Assembly: GCA_030765065.1 (NCBI GenBank)
Contig: CM060983.1
Location: 231,844,753 to 231,908,752, forward strand
DNA length: 64,000 nucleotides
Origin: Deroplatys truncata
Taxonomy: Eukaryota; Arthropoda; Insecta; Mantodea; Mantidae
Reading direction: 5' to 3'
The position numbers and the translations under genes were made by a program. Below, in pieces: positions 49,746-63,762 of this stretch; position 1 is the first letter of the stretch, and every line of letters starts with the position of its first letter. The notes under the pieces were generated by a model, which worked only from the letters and a program-made list of their open reading frames with translations, was not told the DNA's origin and ran no database searches.

Positions 49746-51042
49746 ATGGTCTGTTTGCTTGTGCCTGGAGTGTATAATTACTACTGGATGTCAACATTGG
49801 CTGTGAATCCTTCACTTCTTTTAGCAGATCTCGGTGAACATGGTAAGTAATAGAAATCCAAAGACAGTGCAATTCTCTTGATATAATTGGCACATATATG
49901 TGAAGTTCTGTCAAACTAAAACCTTAACTTTAAATTGTTCAAGTGTCTCGAAGTCTTTTGAATATTAACTTTACTTTCAGTGAATGTCGTTTGCTCCCAT
50001 TGTTGTTTGAGGCTTAATTACCTGAAATTAAACACCCTTATATACAGAGGTAATAGACTGGATTTATTTCCAATGGCGTTAATCGACTTACTATTTTTTA
50101 AAGTTTTTAAATGAATGTTCATCTGATGTATTTAGTGGTAGAATTTGTTGGAATTTTCAATAGAATCTGGAATGAGAGAACCTCAAACGTGGCAAATGTT
50201 AATGCTACACTTTCAAAGTGCTTGAAGCGTAACTAACAGGGTTTAAACTCTTAAAAAGCATTGTATTGAAACAAAAGCTCTCTCTGAAACAACCAGAACA
50301 GTGAATGAAGTTGCTATTCTGTGTTTGAAAGACTGTAAATTAATAATTTGCTATTCATATATTACAAAAACATGGACTTGATTTCCATGTGGAGTACCTA
50401 ATCATTTAGTATTGTATCTACAAATAATGTTGATACCAAAACCATTAAACGTATCTACATGTACCACAAAAGACGTCTGTAATTCAGTGTAAGCAACATA
50501 ACTACTTTTAAAAATATGTAGCATAATGTTTACTAATTTCCCCAATGTCTATCCATGATATTGAAAATTTATTTGCATTGTTTTATCGCTTTTTACAGTT
50601 GATCAGCAAAGCAGTTATATTTCTGAGGTACAAATGACCGGTTTGGTGTGCATGAATTCTGAAGTTCCTTTTGGTCATCAACAATGCTGCAAAACCGTTA
50701 GATGTGTTATGAAATACTTTAGTTGTGCATGTAATGTAATATCAGTTGGTTGTGGTATTTGTTTGTATTCTGACAGCTACAGCAACTTCTTGGATTGCGA
50801 AGAAATTGTAAATAGGAAGATGCAGGTTAGGATATTTAAATGCGTTGAAGATTCTGGATAGGTTTGGGTTAAAAAAATAATGTTTTTTAGATGCGTATTA
50901 CTTATGAGTGAACCACCTAAAGTTCACATTTGAATTTCCTTAGGAATATTAATTCCTGTATACTGGGTCCCTAGGAGATACATTGGTTTGCTTAACTGGC
51001 CAGAGCCAACTTATAACCTGGGATGTCCTTGGGAATAAATAG
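49746..51042 (+). pseudogene. U20 gene copy with nonsense mutation in exon F
   Basis: Exon D is 48826-48978. Coding exons would be A 49746-49842, C 49981-50049, B 50599-50825 and F 50944-51042. The third codon of F is TAA (50950-50952) by a T-to-A change inside the acceptor palindrome, which removes 30 residues of tail. The product would still contain all of exon B. Exon A has Val to Leu (ACA TTG GCT), shared only with U21. Confidence 0.36.
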
Positions 51043-52280
51043 TGTAAGGAACTTCGAAATTTTTTTCGCGTATTGCGGACAGGTTGGTTTAAGTATCAGG
51101 GTGGCTTTCGGGATTAACATCAAATGTAATAGGATGCGTAAGCTGTTGATGTTTCTGTCTAAATATGTGTTCCTTGTATTGAAGTTTGGTTGAGAGAAGG
51201 TGTTTGTTTGATAATAAAAATAGTAATGTGTTTGTACATCGGAAATGTAGTGTGAAGTGTAGAAACTTCTTTTTGTCTTAGAAATTTGACATTTGATTTA
51301 GTCCAAAATTAATGTAGATTTAGGCACATGGTGTTGGCATGAATGTTTAAAGTACTGGGAACATACTACACGTTTCTAATATTCTGTTGCATGTGAATGA
51401 ACGGATTGCGGAATGTCTGCTCAAAGTTTGGTCCTCGTTATGAAGACTGTTCAATAGCTGTCTTTGAAGACTGATTAACGGAATTAGCCAGGAAGAATGG
51501 GTATGCAGAGAGAGTGGGTTCCGAGATTAGCAGTACAGAAAAAGACTTGGTAAGTAATAGAAGTCAAATTACAGCGCATGTTAATGTGATTATAGACAGA
51601 ACTAAGCTCCATCATAGTTAAAATCCATGTTAGAATAGTTTTAATAGCTAAACGTACTTCACAATTTAATTCCAATTTGGTACATTATCAATTTGCTCAT
51701 TTGGGTTGAGGTTTCCTTGTCTCAGAAAATAAACATAATGGTAATGAAATGTACTTAGTCTCACACTGTTTGTCTCAGGCGTTTGTTAATTAAACATGCT
51801 TCACTTGTTGTAGTTTCTGTTCATTCTTGTTCAAGATTTATCAAGTAATTGGGAAAGAACAACTTAAAGGTTGGCAAAAGTGAATGCTACAGATTTAAGG
51901 TATTGAAAATATTACATATTCAACTCTGCATCAGAGAATAAATTGCTAAGAAGAGTCATGTTTAAGAACTTTATCTCACACAACCAGAAGAGTGCATAAG
52001 TTTCCAATTGACTGACTTAAAATTGCAATTTGACCTTTTGTACCTGTTCTTTTATAAAAAAAAGCATGTGTGTATCATTTGGGATCCCATGTTTCTTAAT
52101 TTATAATCAGAAAGTGTAACTTCTATCAAACACATGAGACGTATCTACTTTGAGCCGAAAGTGCCTTGAGACACAACATTTAGTAATATCACCTATGGCT
52201 ATCCTTAAAATTAAAATTGATTTGTGTTGTAACAATACTTGTTTCAGATGGACAGGGATGGCATTCCGTTTGAGCTATAA

Positions 52281-53577
52281 ATGGTCCGTTTGGTTGTGCC
52301 TGGAGTGTATAATTACTACTGGATGTCAACATTGGCTGTGAATCCTTCACTTCTTTTAGCAGATCTCGGTGAACATGGTAGGTAATAGAAATCCAAAGAC
52401 AGTGCAATTGTCTTGATATAATTGGCACATATATGTGAAGTTCGGTCAAATTAACACCTTAACTTTAAATTGTTCAAGTGTCTCGAAGTCTTTTGAATAT
52501 TAACTTTACTTTCAGTGAATGTCGTTTGCTCCCATTGTTGTTTGAGGCTTAATTACCTGAAATTAAACACCCTTATATACAGAGGTAATAGACTGGATTT
52601 ATTTCCAATGGCGTTAATCGACTTACTATTTTTTAAAGTTTTTAAATGAATGTTCATCTGATGTATTTAGTGGTAGAATTTGTTCGAATTTTCAATAGAA
52701 TCTGGAATGAGAGAACCTCAAACGTGGCAAATGTTAATACTACACTTTCAAAGTGCTTGAACTTCAACTAACAGGGTTAAAACTCTTAAAAAACATTGTA
52801 TTGAAACAAAAGCTCTCTCTGAAACAACCAGAACAGTGAATGAAGTTGCTATTCTGTGTTTGAAAGACTGTAAATTAATAATTTGCTATTCATATATTAC
52901 AAAAACATGGACTTGATTTCCATGTGGAGTACCTAATCATTTAGTATTGTATCTACAAATAATGTTGATACCAAAACCATTAAACGTATCTACATGTACC
53001 ACAAAAGACGTCTGTAATTCAGTGTAAGCAACATAACTACTTTTAAAAATATGTAGCATAATGTTTACTAATTTCCCCAATGTCTATCCATGATATTGAA
53101 AATTTATTTGCATTGTTTTATCGCTTTTTACAGTTGATCAGCAAAGCAGTTATGTTTCTGAGGTACAAATGACCGGTTTGGTGTGCATGAATTCTGAAGT
53201 TCCTTTTGGTCATCAACAATGCTGCAAAACCGTTAGATGTGTTATGAAATACTTTAGTTGTGCATGTAATGTAATATCATTTGGTTGTGGTATTTGTTTG
53301 TATTCTGACAGCTACAGCAACTTCTTGGATTGCGAAGAAATTGTAAATAGGAAGATGCAGGTTAGGATATTTAAATGCGTTGAAGATTCTGGATAGGTTT
53401 GGGTTAAAAAACTAATGTTTTTTAGATGCGTATTACTTATGAGTGAACCACCTAAAGTTCACATTTGAATTTCCTTAGGAATATTTATTCCTGTATACTG
53501 GGTCCCTAGGAGATACATTGGTTTGCTTAACTGGCCAGAGCCAACTTATAACCTGGGATGTCCTTGGGAATAAATAG
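52281..53577 (+). CDS. U21 gene: predicted 163-residue cysteine-rich protein, intact mosaic
   Basis: Exon D is 51397-51549. Coding exons are A 52281-52377, C 52516-52584, B 53134-53360 and F 53479-53577. Exon A starts main class and switches to the U20 form at about 52,317-52,350, then returns to the main GTAGGT intron. Exon B has Ser to Phe in the constant core (VISFGC), the only such change in the array. Confidence 0.34.
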
Positions 53578-54847
53578 TGTAAGGAACTTCGAAATTTTTT
53601 TCGCGTATTGCGGACAGGTTGGTTTAAGTATCAGGGTGGCTTTCGGGATTAACATCAAATGTAATAGGATGCGTAAGCTGTTGATGTTTCTGTCTAAATA
53701 TGTGTTCCTTGTATTGAAGTTTGGTTGAGAGAAGGTGTTTGTTTGATAATAAAAATAGTAATGTGTTTGTACATCGGAAATGTAGTGTGAAGTGTAGAAA
53801 CTTCTTTTTGTCTTAGAAATTTGACATTTGATTTAGTCCAAAATTAATGTAGATTTAGGCACATGGTGTTGGCATGAATGTTTAAAGTACTGGGAACACA
53901 CTACACGTTTCTAATATTCTGTTGCATGTGAATGAACGGATTGCGGAATGTCTGCTCAAAGTTTGGTCCTCGTTATGAAGACTGTTCAATAGCTGTCTTT
54001 GAAGACTGATTAACGGAATTAGCCAGGAAGAATGGGTATGCAGAGAGAGTGGGTTCCGAGATTAGCAGTACAGAAAAAGACTTGGTAAGTAATAGAAGTC
54101 AAATTACAGCGCATGTTAATGTGATTATAGACAGAACTAAGCTCCATCATAGTTAAAATCCATGTTAGAATAGTTTTAATAGCTAAACGTACTTCACAAT
54201 TTAATTCCAATTTGGTACATTATCAATTTGCTCATTTGGGTTGAAGTTTCCTTGTCTCAGAAAATAAGCATAATATTAATGAAATGTACTTAGTCTGACA
54301 CTGTTTGTCTCAGGCGTTTGTTAATTAAACATGCTTCACATGTTGTAGCTTCTGTTCATTCTTGTTCTAGATTTATGAAATAATTGGGAGAGAACAACTT
54401 AAAAGTTGGCAAAAGTGAATGCTACAGATTTAAAGTATTAAAAATATTACATATTGACTCTGCATCAGAGAATAAATTGCTAAGAAGAGTCATGTTTAAG
54501 AACTTTATCTCACACAACCAGAAGAGTGCATAAGTTTCCAATTGACTGACTTAAAATTACAGTTTGACCTTTGGTACCTGTTCTTTTATAAAAAAGGGAT
54601 GTGTGTATCATTAAGATCCCATGTTACTTAGTTTATAATCAGAAATTGTAACTTCTATCAGAAACATGAGACTTATCTACTTTGAGCCGAAAGTTCCTTT
54701 TTAGTTGGGTTTAAGCAGCATGAGAGTGTCTTGAGAAAGATAACATTCAGTAATGTCACCTATGGCTATCCTTTATATTAAAATTGATTTGTGTTGTAAC
54801 AATACTTGTTTCAGATGGGCAGGGATGGCATTCCGTTTGAGCTATAA

Positions 54848-55917
54848 ATGGTCCGTTTGGGTGTGCCTGGAGTGTATAATTACTATTGGATGTCAACAGT
54901 GGCTGTGAATCCTTCACTTCTTTTAGCAGATCTCAGTGAACATGGTAAGTAATAGAAATCCAAAGACAGTGCAATTCTCTTGATATAATTGGCACATGTA
55001 TGTGAAGTTCTGTCAAACTAAAACCTTAACTTTAAATTGTTCAAGTGTCTCGAAGTCTTTTGAATATTAACTTTACTTTCAGTGAATGTCGTTTGCTCCC
55101 ATTGTTGTTTGAGGCTTAATTACCTGAAATTAAACACCCTTATATACAGAGGTGATAGATTGGATTTAGTTCCAGTTGCGTTAATCGACTTTCTTTTTTT
55201 TAAAGTTTGTAAATGAATGTTCGTCTAATGTATTTAAGGGTAGAATGTGTTCAAATTTTCTAAAGAATCTGGAATGAGAGAACCTCAAATGTGGCAAATG
55301 TTAATGCGAAACATTCAAAGTGCTTGAAGTATAACTAATGGAGTTGAAACCTTTAAGAAACATAGTCTTGCATTAAATGCTCTCTCTGAAACATCCAGAA
55401 CGGTGAATGAAGTGTCTATTCTAGTTTTGAGAGATAGTAAATTAATAATTTTCTATTCCTTATTTTATAAAAATAAGGACATGTATACCATGTGGAGTAC
55501 CTAATCATTTAGTATTGTATCTAGAAATAATGTTTTGATATAATCTATTAAAATATCTACCTGAACCACAAAAGAACTCTATAATTCAGTGTGAGCAATT
55601 AAACCACTTTTAAACATATGTAGCATAAGGTGTACTAATTTCACCAATAACTACCTTTGATATTGAAAATTGATTTATCGCTTGTTACAGTTGATCTGCA
55701 AACCTGTTGTGTTTCTGAGGTACAAATGACCAGTTGGGTGTGCTTGGATTCCGAAGCTTGTTTTGATGATCAAGAATGCTGCACAACCGTTAGGTGTGTT
55801 ATGAAATGTTTTAGTTGTGCATGTAATGTAATATCAGTTGGTTGTGGTATTTGTTTGTATTCTGAGAACTACAGCAACAGCTTGGATTGCGAAGAAATTG
55901 TTAATGGGATGATGTAG
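54848..55917 (+). CDS. U22 gene: divergent short form, predicted 130 residues
   Basis: Exon D is 53932-54084. Coding exons are A 54848-54944, C 55083-55151 and B 55691-55917 with TAG at its end. It is essentially the same sequence as U7 (offset 38,141), including introns. Exon F from 56038 has AACAAA. Confidence 0.36.
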
Positions 55918-57407
55918 GTTAAAATATTTAAATGCGTTGAAATTTCTGGATTGGTTTGGGTTAAAAAAAAATAATGTTTCTTAGATGCGTATTACTTGTG
56001 AGTGAACCACCTAAAGTTCACATTTGAATTTCCTTAGGAACATTTATTCCTGTATACTGGGTCCCTAGGAGATACATTGGTTTGCTTATGTCAGAGCCAA
56101 ATGATAACCTGGGATGTCCTTGGGAACAAATAGTGTAAGGAACTTCGAAATTCTTTTTCGCGTATTGCAGACAGGTTGGGTTAAGGATCAGGGTGGGTTT
56201 CGGGATTAACATCAAATGGAATAGGATGCGTAAGGTGTTGCTGTTTCTCTGTAAATATGTGTTCGTTGTATTGAATTTTTGGTAAGAGGAGGTGTTTCTT
56301 TGATAATAAAAATAGTAATGTGTTTGTACATCGAAAATGTAGTGTGAAGTGTAGAAAACTCTTTTTGTCTGAGAAATTGACATTTGATGTGGTCCAAAAT
56401 TAATGTACATTTAGGTACATGGTGTTGGCATGAATATTTAAAGTACTGGGAACGTACTACACGTTCCTGTTATTCTGTTGCATGTGAATGAACGGATTGC
56501 GGAATGTCTGCTCAAAGTTTGGTCCTCGTTATGAAGACTTATGAATAGCTGTCTTTGAAGACTGATTAACGGAATTAGCCAGGAAGAATGGGTATGCAGA
56601 GAGAGTGGGTTCCGAGATTAGCAGTACAGAAAAAGTCTTGGTAAGTAATAGAAATCAAATTACAGCGCATGTTGATGTGATTACTAGACAGAACTAAAGC
56701 TCCATCAAAGTTAAAAACTATGTTAGAATAGTTTTAATAGCTAAACATACTTCACAATTTAATTCCAATTTGGTACATTATCAATTTGCTCCTTTGGGTT
56801 GAGGTTTCCTTGTCTCAGAAAATAAACTTAATGGTAATGAAATGTACTTAATCTGACACATTTTTGTCTCAGGCGTTTGTTAATTAAACATGCTTCACTT
56901 GTTGTAGCTTCTGTTCATTCTTGTTCTAGATTTATGAAATAATTGGGAAAGAACAACTTAAAAGTTGGCGAAAGTGAATGCTCCAGATTTAAAGTATTGA
57001 AAATATTACATATTCAACTCTGCATCAGAGAATAAACTGCTAAGAAGAGTCATGTTTAAGAACTTTATCTCACACAACCAGAAGAATGTATAAGTTTCCA
57101 ATTGACTGACTTAAAATTGCAATTTGACCTCTCGTACCTGTTCCTTTAAAAACAGGGATGTGTGTATCATTTAGGATCCCATGTTACTTAGTTTATAATC
57201 AGAAAGTGTAACTTCTATCAAACACATGAGACTTATCTACTTTGAGCCGAAAGTGCCTCTTTAGTTGGGTTAAAGCAGCAGGAGAGTGTCTTGAGAAACA
57301 TAACATTTAGTAATGTCACCTATGGCTATCCTTAATATTAAAATTGACTTGTGTTGTAACAATACTTGTTTCAGATGGGCAGGGATGGCATTCCGTTTGA
57401 GCTATAA

Positions 57408-58704
57408 ATGGTCTGTTTGCTTGTGCCTGGAGTGTATAATTACTACTGGATGTCAACAGTGGCTGTGAATCCTTCACTTCTTTTAGCAGATCTCGGTGAA
57501 CATGGTAAGTAATAGAAATCCAAAGACAGTGCAATTCTCTTGATATAATTGGCACATATATGTGAAGTTCTGTCAAACTAAAACCTTAACTTTAAATTGT
57601 TCAAGTGTCTCGAAGTCTTTTGAATATTAACTTTACTTTCAGTGAATGTCGTTTGCTCCCATTGTTGTTTGAGGCTTAATTACCTGAAATTAAACACCCT
57701 TATATACAGAGGTAATAGACTGGATTTATTTCCAATGGCGTTAATCGACTTACTATTTTTTAAAGTTTTTAAATGAATGTTCATCTGATGTATTTAGTGG
57801 TAGAATTTGTTGGAATTTTCAATAGAATCTGGAATGAGAGAACCTCAAACGTGGCAAATGTTAATGCTACACTTTCAAAGTGCTTGAAGCGTAACTAACA
57901 GGGTTTAAACTCTTAAAAAGCATTGTATTGAAACAAAAGCTCTCTCTGAAACAACCAGAACAGTGAACGAAGTTGCTATTCTGTGTTTGAAAGACTGTAA
58001 ATTAATAATTTGCTATTCATATATTACAAAAACATGGACTTGATTTCCATGTGGAGTACCTAATCATTTAGTATTGTATCTACAAATAATGTTGATACCA
58101 AAACCATTAAACGTATCTACATGTACCACAAAAGACGTCTGTAATTCAGTGTAAGCAACATAACTACCTTTAAAAATATGTAGCATAATGTTTACTAATT
58201 TCCCCAATGTCTATCCATGATATTGAAAATTTATTTGCATTGTTTTATCGCTTTTTACAGTTGATCAGCAAAGCAGTTATATTTCTGAGGTACAAATGAC
58301 CGGTTTGGTGTGCATGAATTCTGAAGTTCCTTTTGGTCATCAACAATGCTGCAAAACCGTTAGATGTGTTATGAAATACTTTAGTTGTGCATGTAATGTA
58401 ATATCAGTTGGTTGTGGTATTTGTTTGTATTCTGACAGCTACAGCAACTTCTTGGATTGCGAAGAAATTGTAAATAGGAAGATGCAGGTTAGGATATTTA
58501 AATGCGTTGAAGATTCTGGATAGGTTTGGGTTAAAAAAATAATGTTTTTTAGATGCGTATTACTTATGAGTGAACCACCTAAAGTTCACATTTGAATTTC
58601 CTTAGGAATATTTATTCCTGTATACTGGGTCCCTAGGAGATACATTGGTTTGCTTAACTAGCCAGAGCCAATTTATAACCTGGGATGTCCTTGGGAATAA
58701 ATAG
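57408..58704 (+). CDS. U23 gene: predicted 163-residue cysteine-rich protein, mixed class
   Basis: Exon D is 56488-56640. Coding exons are A 57408-57504, C 57643-57711, B 58261-58487 and F 58606-58704. It is near-identical to U8 at offset 38,141, with the CMNSEVPF exon B variant and a Gly to Ser change in exon F. Confidence 0.35.
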
Positions 58705-59942
58705 TGTAAGGAACTTCGAAATTTTTTTCGCGTATTGCGGACAGGTTGGTTTAAGTATCAGGGTGGCTTTCGGGATTAACATCAAATGTAATAGGATGCG
58801 TAAGCTGTTGATGTTTCTGTCTAAATATGTGTTCCTTGTATTGAAGTTTGGTTGAGAGAAGGTGTTTGTTTGATAATAAAAATAGTAATGTGTTTGTACA
58901 TCGGAAATGTAGTGTGAAGTGTAGAAACTTCTTTTTGTCTTAGAAATTTGACATTTGATTTAGTCCAAAATAAATGTAGATTTAGGCACATGGTGTTGGC
59001 ATGAATGTTTAAAGTACTGGGAACATACTACACGTTTCTAATATTCTGTTGCATGTGAATGAACGGATTGCGGAATGTCTGCTCAAAGTTTGGTCCTCGT
59101 TATGAAGACTGTTCAATAGCTGTCTTTGAAGACTGATTAACGGAATTAGCCAGGAAGAATGGGTATGCAGAGAGAGTGGGTTCCGAGATTAGCAGTACAG
59201 AAAAAGACTTGGTAAGTAATAGAAGTCAAATTACAGCGCATGTTAATGTGATTATAGACAGAACTAAGCTCCATCATAGTTAAAATCCATGTTAGAATAG
59301 TTTTAATAGCTAAACGTACTTCACAATTTAATTCCAATTTGGTACATTATCAATTTGCTCATTTGGGTTGAGGTTTCCTTGTCTCAGAAAATAAACATAA
59401 TGGTAATGAAATGTACTTAGTCTCACACTGTTTGTCTCAGGCGTTTGTTAATTAAACATGCTTCACTTGTTGTAGTTTCTGTTCATTCTTGTTCAAGATT
59501 TATCAAGTAATTGGGAAAGAACAGCTTAAAGGTTGGCAAAAGTGAATGCTACAGATTTAAGGTATTGAAAATATTACATATTCAACTCTGCATCAGAGAA
59601 TAAATTGCTAAGAAGAGTCATGTTTAAGAACTTTATCTCACACAACCAGAAGAGTGCATAAGTTTCCAATTGACTGACTTAAAATTGCAATTTGACCTTT
59701 TGTACCTGTTCTTTTATAAAAAAAAGCATGTGTGTATCATTTGGGATCCCATGTTTCTTAATTTATAATCAGAAAGTGTAACTTCTATCAAACACATGAG
59801 ACGTATCTACTTTGAGCCGAAAGTGCCTTGAGACACAACATTTAGTAATGTCACCTATGGCTATCCTTAAAATTAAAATTGATTTGTGTTGTAACAATAC
59901 TTGTTTCAGATGGACAGGGATGGCATTCCGTTTGAGCTATAA

Positions 59943-61240
59943 ATGGTCCGTTTGGTTGTGCCTGGAGTGTATAATTACTATTGGATGTTAACAGTGGCTT
60001 TGAATCCTTCACGTCTTTTAGCAGATCTCGGTGAACATTATAGGTAATAGAAATCCAAAGACAGTGCAATTGTCTTGATATAATTGGCACATATATGTGA
60101 AGTTCGGTCAAATTAACACCTTAACTTCAAATTGTTCAAGTGTCTCGAAGTCTTTTGATTATTAACTTTACTTTCAGTGAATGTCGTTTGCTACCATTGT
60201 TGTTTGAGGCTTAATTACCTGAAATTAAACACCCTTATATACAGAGGTAATAGACTGGATTTATTTCCAATGGCGTTAATCGACTTACTATTTTTTAAAG
60301 TTTTTAAATGAATGTTCATCTGATGTATTTAGTGGTAGAATTTGTTTGAATTTTCAATAGAATCTGGAATGAGAGAGCCTCAAACGTGGCAAATGTTAAT
60401 CCTACACTTTCAAAGTGCTTGAACTTCAACTAACAGGGTTAAAACTCTTAAAAAACATTGTATTGAAACAAAAGCTCTCTCTGAAACAACCAGAACAGTG
60501 ATTTAATTTGCTATTCTGTGTTGGAAAGACAGTAAATTAATAATTTGCTATTCGTTATATTACAAAAACAAGGACTTGAGTACCATGTGGAGTACCTTAT
60601 TATTTAGTATTGTATCTACAAATAATGTTTATATCAAAACGACTAAACATATCTACATGTAACACAAAAGACTTTTGTAATTCAGTGTAAGCAACATAAC
60701 TACTTTTAAAAATATGTAGCATAATGTTTACTAATTTCCACAATGTCTATCTTTGGCATTGAAAATTTATTTGCATTGTTTTATCTCTTTTTACAGTTGA
60801 TCAGCAAAGCAGTTATATTTCTGAGGTAAAAATGACCGGATTGGTGTGCTTGAAATCTGAAGTTCCTTTTGGTCATCAACAATACTGCAAAACTGTTAGG
60901 TGTGTTATGAAATACTTTAGTTGTGCATGTAATGTAATATCAGTTGGTTGTAGTATTTGTTTGTATTCTGACAGCTACAGCAACTTCTTGGATTGCGAAG
61001 AAATTGTTAATAGGAAGATGCAGGTTAGGATATTTAAATGCGTTGAAGATTCTGGATAGGCTTGGGTTAACAAAATAATGTTTCTTAGATGCGTATTACT
61101 TATGAGTGAATTACCTAAAGTTCACATTTGAATTTCCTTAGGAATATTTATTCCTGTATACTGGGTCCCTAGGAGATACATTGGTTTGCTTAACTGGCCA
61201 GAGCCAATTTATAACCTGGGATGTCCTTGGGAATAAATAG
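59943..61240 (+). pseudogene. U24 gene copy with a destroyed exon A splice donor
   Basis: Exon D is 59059-59211. Coding exons would be A 59943-60039, C 60178-60246, B 60797-61023 and F 61142-61240. At the A donor CATGGTAGGT is CATTATAGGT, so the usual GT is lost (60040-60041). The nearest GT is 4 nt downstream (TATAG|GTAATAG) and would shift the frame. Exon B is otherwise intact, main class with SIC. Confidence 0.38.
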
Positions 61241-62465
61241 TGTAAGGAACTTCGAAATTTTTTTCGCGTATTGGGGACAGGTTGGTTTAAGTATCAGGGT
61301 GGCTTTCGGGATTAACATCAAATGGAATAGGATGCGTAAGCTGTTGCTGTTTCCGTCTAAATATGTGTTCCTTGTATTGAAGTTTGGTTGAGAGAAGGTG
61401 TTTCTTTGATAATAAAAATAGTAATGTGTTTGTACATCGGAAATGTAGTGTGAAGTGTAGAAAATTCTTTTTGTCTGAGAAATTGACATTTGATGTAGTC
61501 CAAAATTAATGTAGATCTAGGCACATGGTGTTGGCATGAATGTTTAAAGTACTGGGAACATACTACACGTTTCTAATATTCTGTTGCATGTGAATGAACG
61601 GATTGCGGAATGTCTGCTCAAAGTTTGGTCCTCGTTATGAAGACTGTTCAATAGCTGTCTTTGAAGACTGATTAACGGAATTAGCACAGGAAGAATGGGT
61701 ATGCAGAGAGAGTGGGTTCCGAGATTAGCAGTACAGAAAAAGACTTGGTAAGTAATAGAAGTCAAATTACAGCGCATGTTAATGTGATTATAGACAGAAC
61801 TAAGCTCCATCATAGTTAAAATCCATGTTAGAATAGTTTTAATAGCTAAACGTACTTCACAATTTGGTGCATTATCAATTTGCTCATTTGGGTTGAGGTT
61901 TCCTTGTCTCAGGAAATAAACATAATGGTAATGAAATGCACTTAGTCTCACACTGTTTGTCTCAGGCGTTTGTTAATTAAACATGCTTCACTTGTTGTAG
62001 TTTCTGTTCATTCTTGTTCAAGATTTATCAAGTAATTGGGAAAGAACAACTTAAAGGTTGGCAAAAGTGAATGCTACAGATTTAAGGTATTGAAAATATT
62101 ACATATTCAACTCTGCATCAGAGAATAAATTGCTAAGAAGAGTCATGTTTAAGAACTTTATCTCACACAACCAGAAGAGTGCATAAGTTTCCAATTGACT
62201 GACTTAAAATTGCAATTTGACCTTTCGTACCTGTTCTTGTATAAAAAAGGCATGTGTGTATCATTTAGGATCCCATGTTAGTTAATTTATAATAAAAAGT
62301 GTAACTTCTATCAAACACATGAGACTTATCTACTTTGAGCCGAAAGTGCCTTGAGACACAATATTTAGTAATGTCACCTATGGCTATCCTTAAAATTAAA
62401 ATTGATTTGTGTTGTAACAATACTTGCTTCAGATGGACAGGGATGGCATTCCGTTTGAGCTATAA

Positions 62466-63762
62466 ATGGTCAGTTTGGTTGTGCCTGGAGTGTATAATTA
62501 CTATTGGATGTTAACAGTGGCTTTGAATCCTTCACGTCTTTTAGCAGATCTCGGTGAACATGGTAGGTAATAGAAATCCAAAGACAGTGCAATTGTCTTG
62601 ATATAATTGGCACATATATGTGAAGTTCAGTCAAATTAACACCTTAACTTCAAATTGTTCAAGTGTCTCGAAGTCTTTTGATTATTAACTTTACTTTCAG
62701 TGAATGTCGTTTGCTCCCATTGTTGTTTGAGGCTTAATTACCTGAAATTAAACACCCTTTTATACAGAGGTAATAGACTGGATTTATTTCCAATGGCGTT
62801 AATCGACTTACTATTTTTTAAAGTTTTTAAATGAATGTTCATCTGATGTATTTAGTGGTAGAATTTGTTCGAATTTTCAATAGAATCTGGAATGAGAGAA
62901 CCTCAAACGTGGCAAATGTTAATACTACACTTTCAAAGTGCTTGAACTTCAACTAACAGGGTTAAAACTCTTAAAAAACATTGTATTGAAACAAAAGCTC
63001 TCTCTAAACAACCAGAACAGTGATTTAATTTGCTATTCTGTGTTGGAAAGACAGTAAATTAATAATTTGCTATTCCTTATATTACAAAAACAAGGACTTG
63101 AGTACCATGTGGAGTACCTTATCATTTAGTATTGTATCTACAAATAATGTTTATATCAAAACCACTAAACATATCTACATGTAACACAAAAGACTTTTGT
63201 AATTCAGTGTAAGCTACATAACTACTTTTAAAAGTATGTAGCATAATGTTTACTAATTTCCGCAATGTCTATCCTTGGCTTTGAAAATTTATTTGCATTG
63301 TTTTATCGCTTTTTACAGTTGATCAGCAAAGCAGTTATATTTCTGAGGTACAAATGACCGGATTGGCGTGCTTGAAATCTGAAGTTCCTTTTGGTCATCA
63401 ACAATGCTGCAAAACCGTTTGGTGTGTTATGAAATGCTTTAGTTGTGCATGTAATGTAATATCAGTTGGTTGTAGTATTTGTTTGTATTCTGACAGCTAC
63501 AGCAACTTCTTGGATTGCGAAGAAATTGTTAATAGGAAGATGCAGGTTAGGATATTTAAATGCGTTGAAGATTCTGGATAGGCTTGGGTTAAAAAAATAA
63601 TGTTTCTTAGATGCGTATTACTTATGAGTGAATTACCTAAAGTTCACATTTGAATTTCCTTAGGAATATTTATTCCTGTATACTGGGTCCCTAGGAGATA
63701 CATTGGTTTGCTTAACTGGCCAGAGCCAATTTATAACCTGGGATGTCCTTGGGAATAAATAG
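62466..63762 (+). CDS. U25 gene: predicted 163-residue cysteine-rich protein, intact
   Basis: Exon D is 61594-61747 with a one-base insertion near 61,685 similar to U11. Coding exons are A 62466-62562, C 62701-62769, B 63319-63545 and F 63664-63762. The acceptor of A is TTGCTTCAG. Exon B is the U13 haplotype, with a CC pair and Trp before the constant cysteine. The unit is cut by the window end in the spacer after F. Confidence 0.35.

Larger units (their letters stand above)
38608..61593 (+). repeat. Higher-order repeat: three consecutive 7.66-kb trimers
   Basis: Units U16-U24 group as 38608-46267, 46268-53931 and 53932-61593 (7,660, 7,664 and 7,662 bp). In each trimer the first unit has the divergent B exon (40369, 48031, 55691), the second has the long D-A intron, and the third has main-class exon A and B features. 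The member lengths repeat as about 2,557, 2,571 and 2,533. This is the pattern expected when unequal crossing-over amplifies a three-unit block. The earlier U7-U9 (15791-23425) is a relative of the same trimer. Confidence 0.88.
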
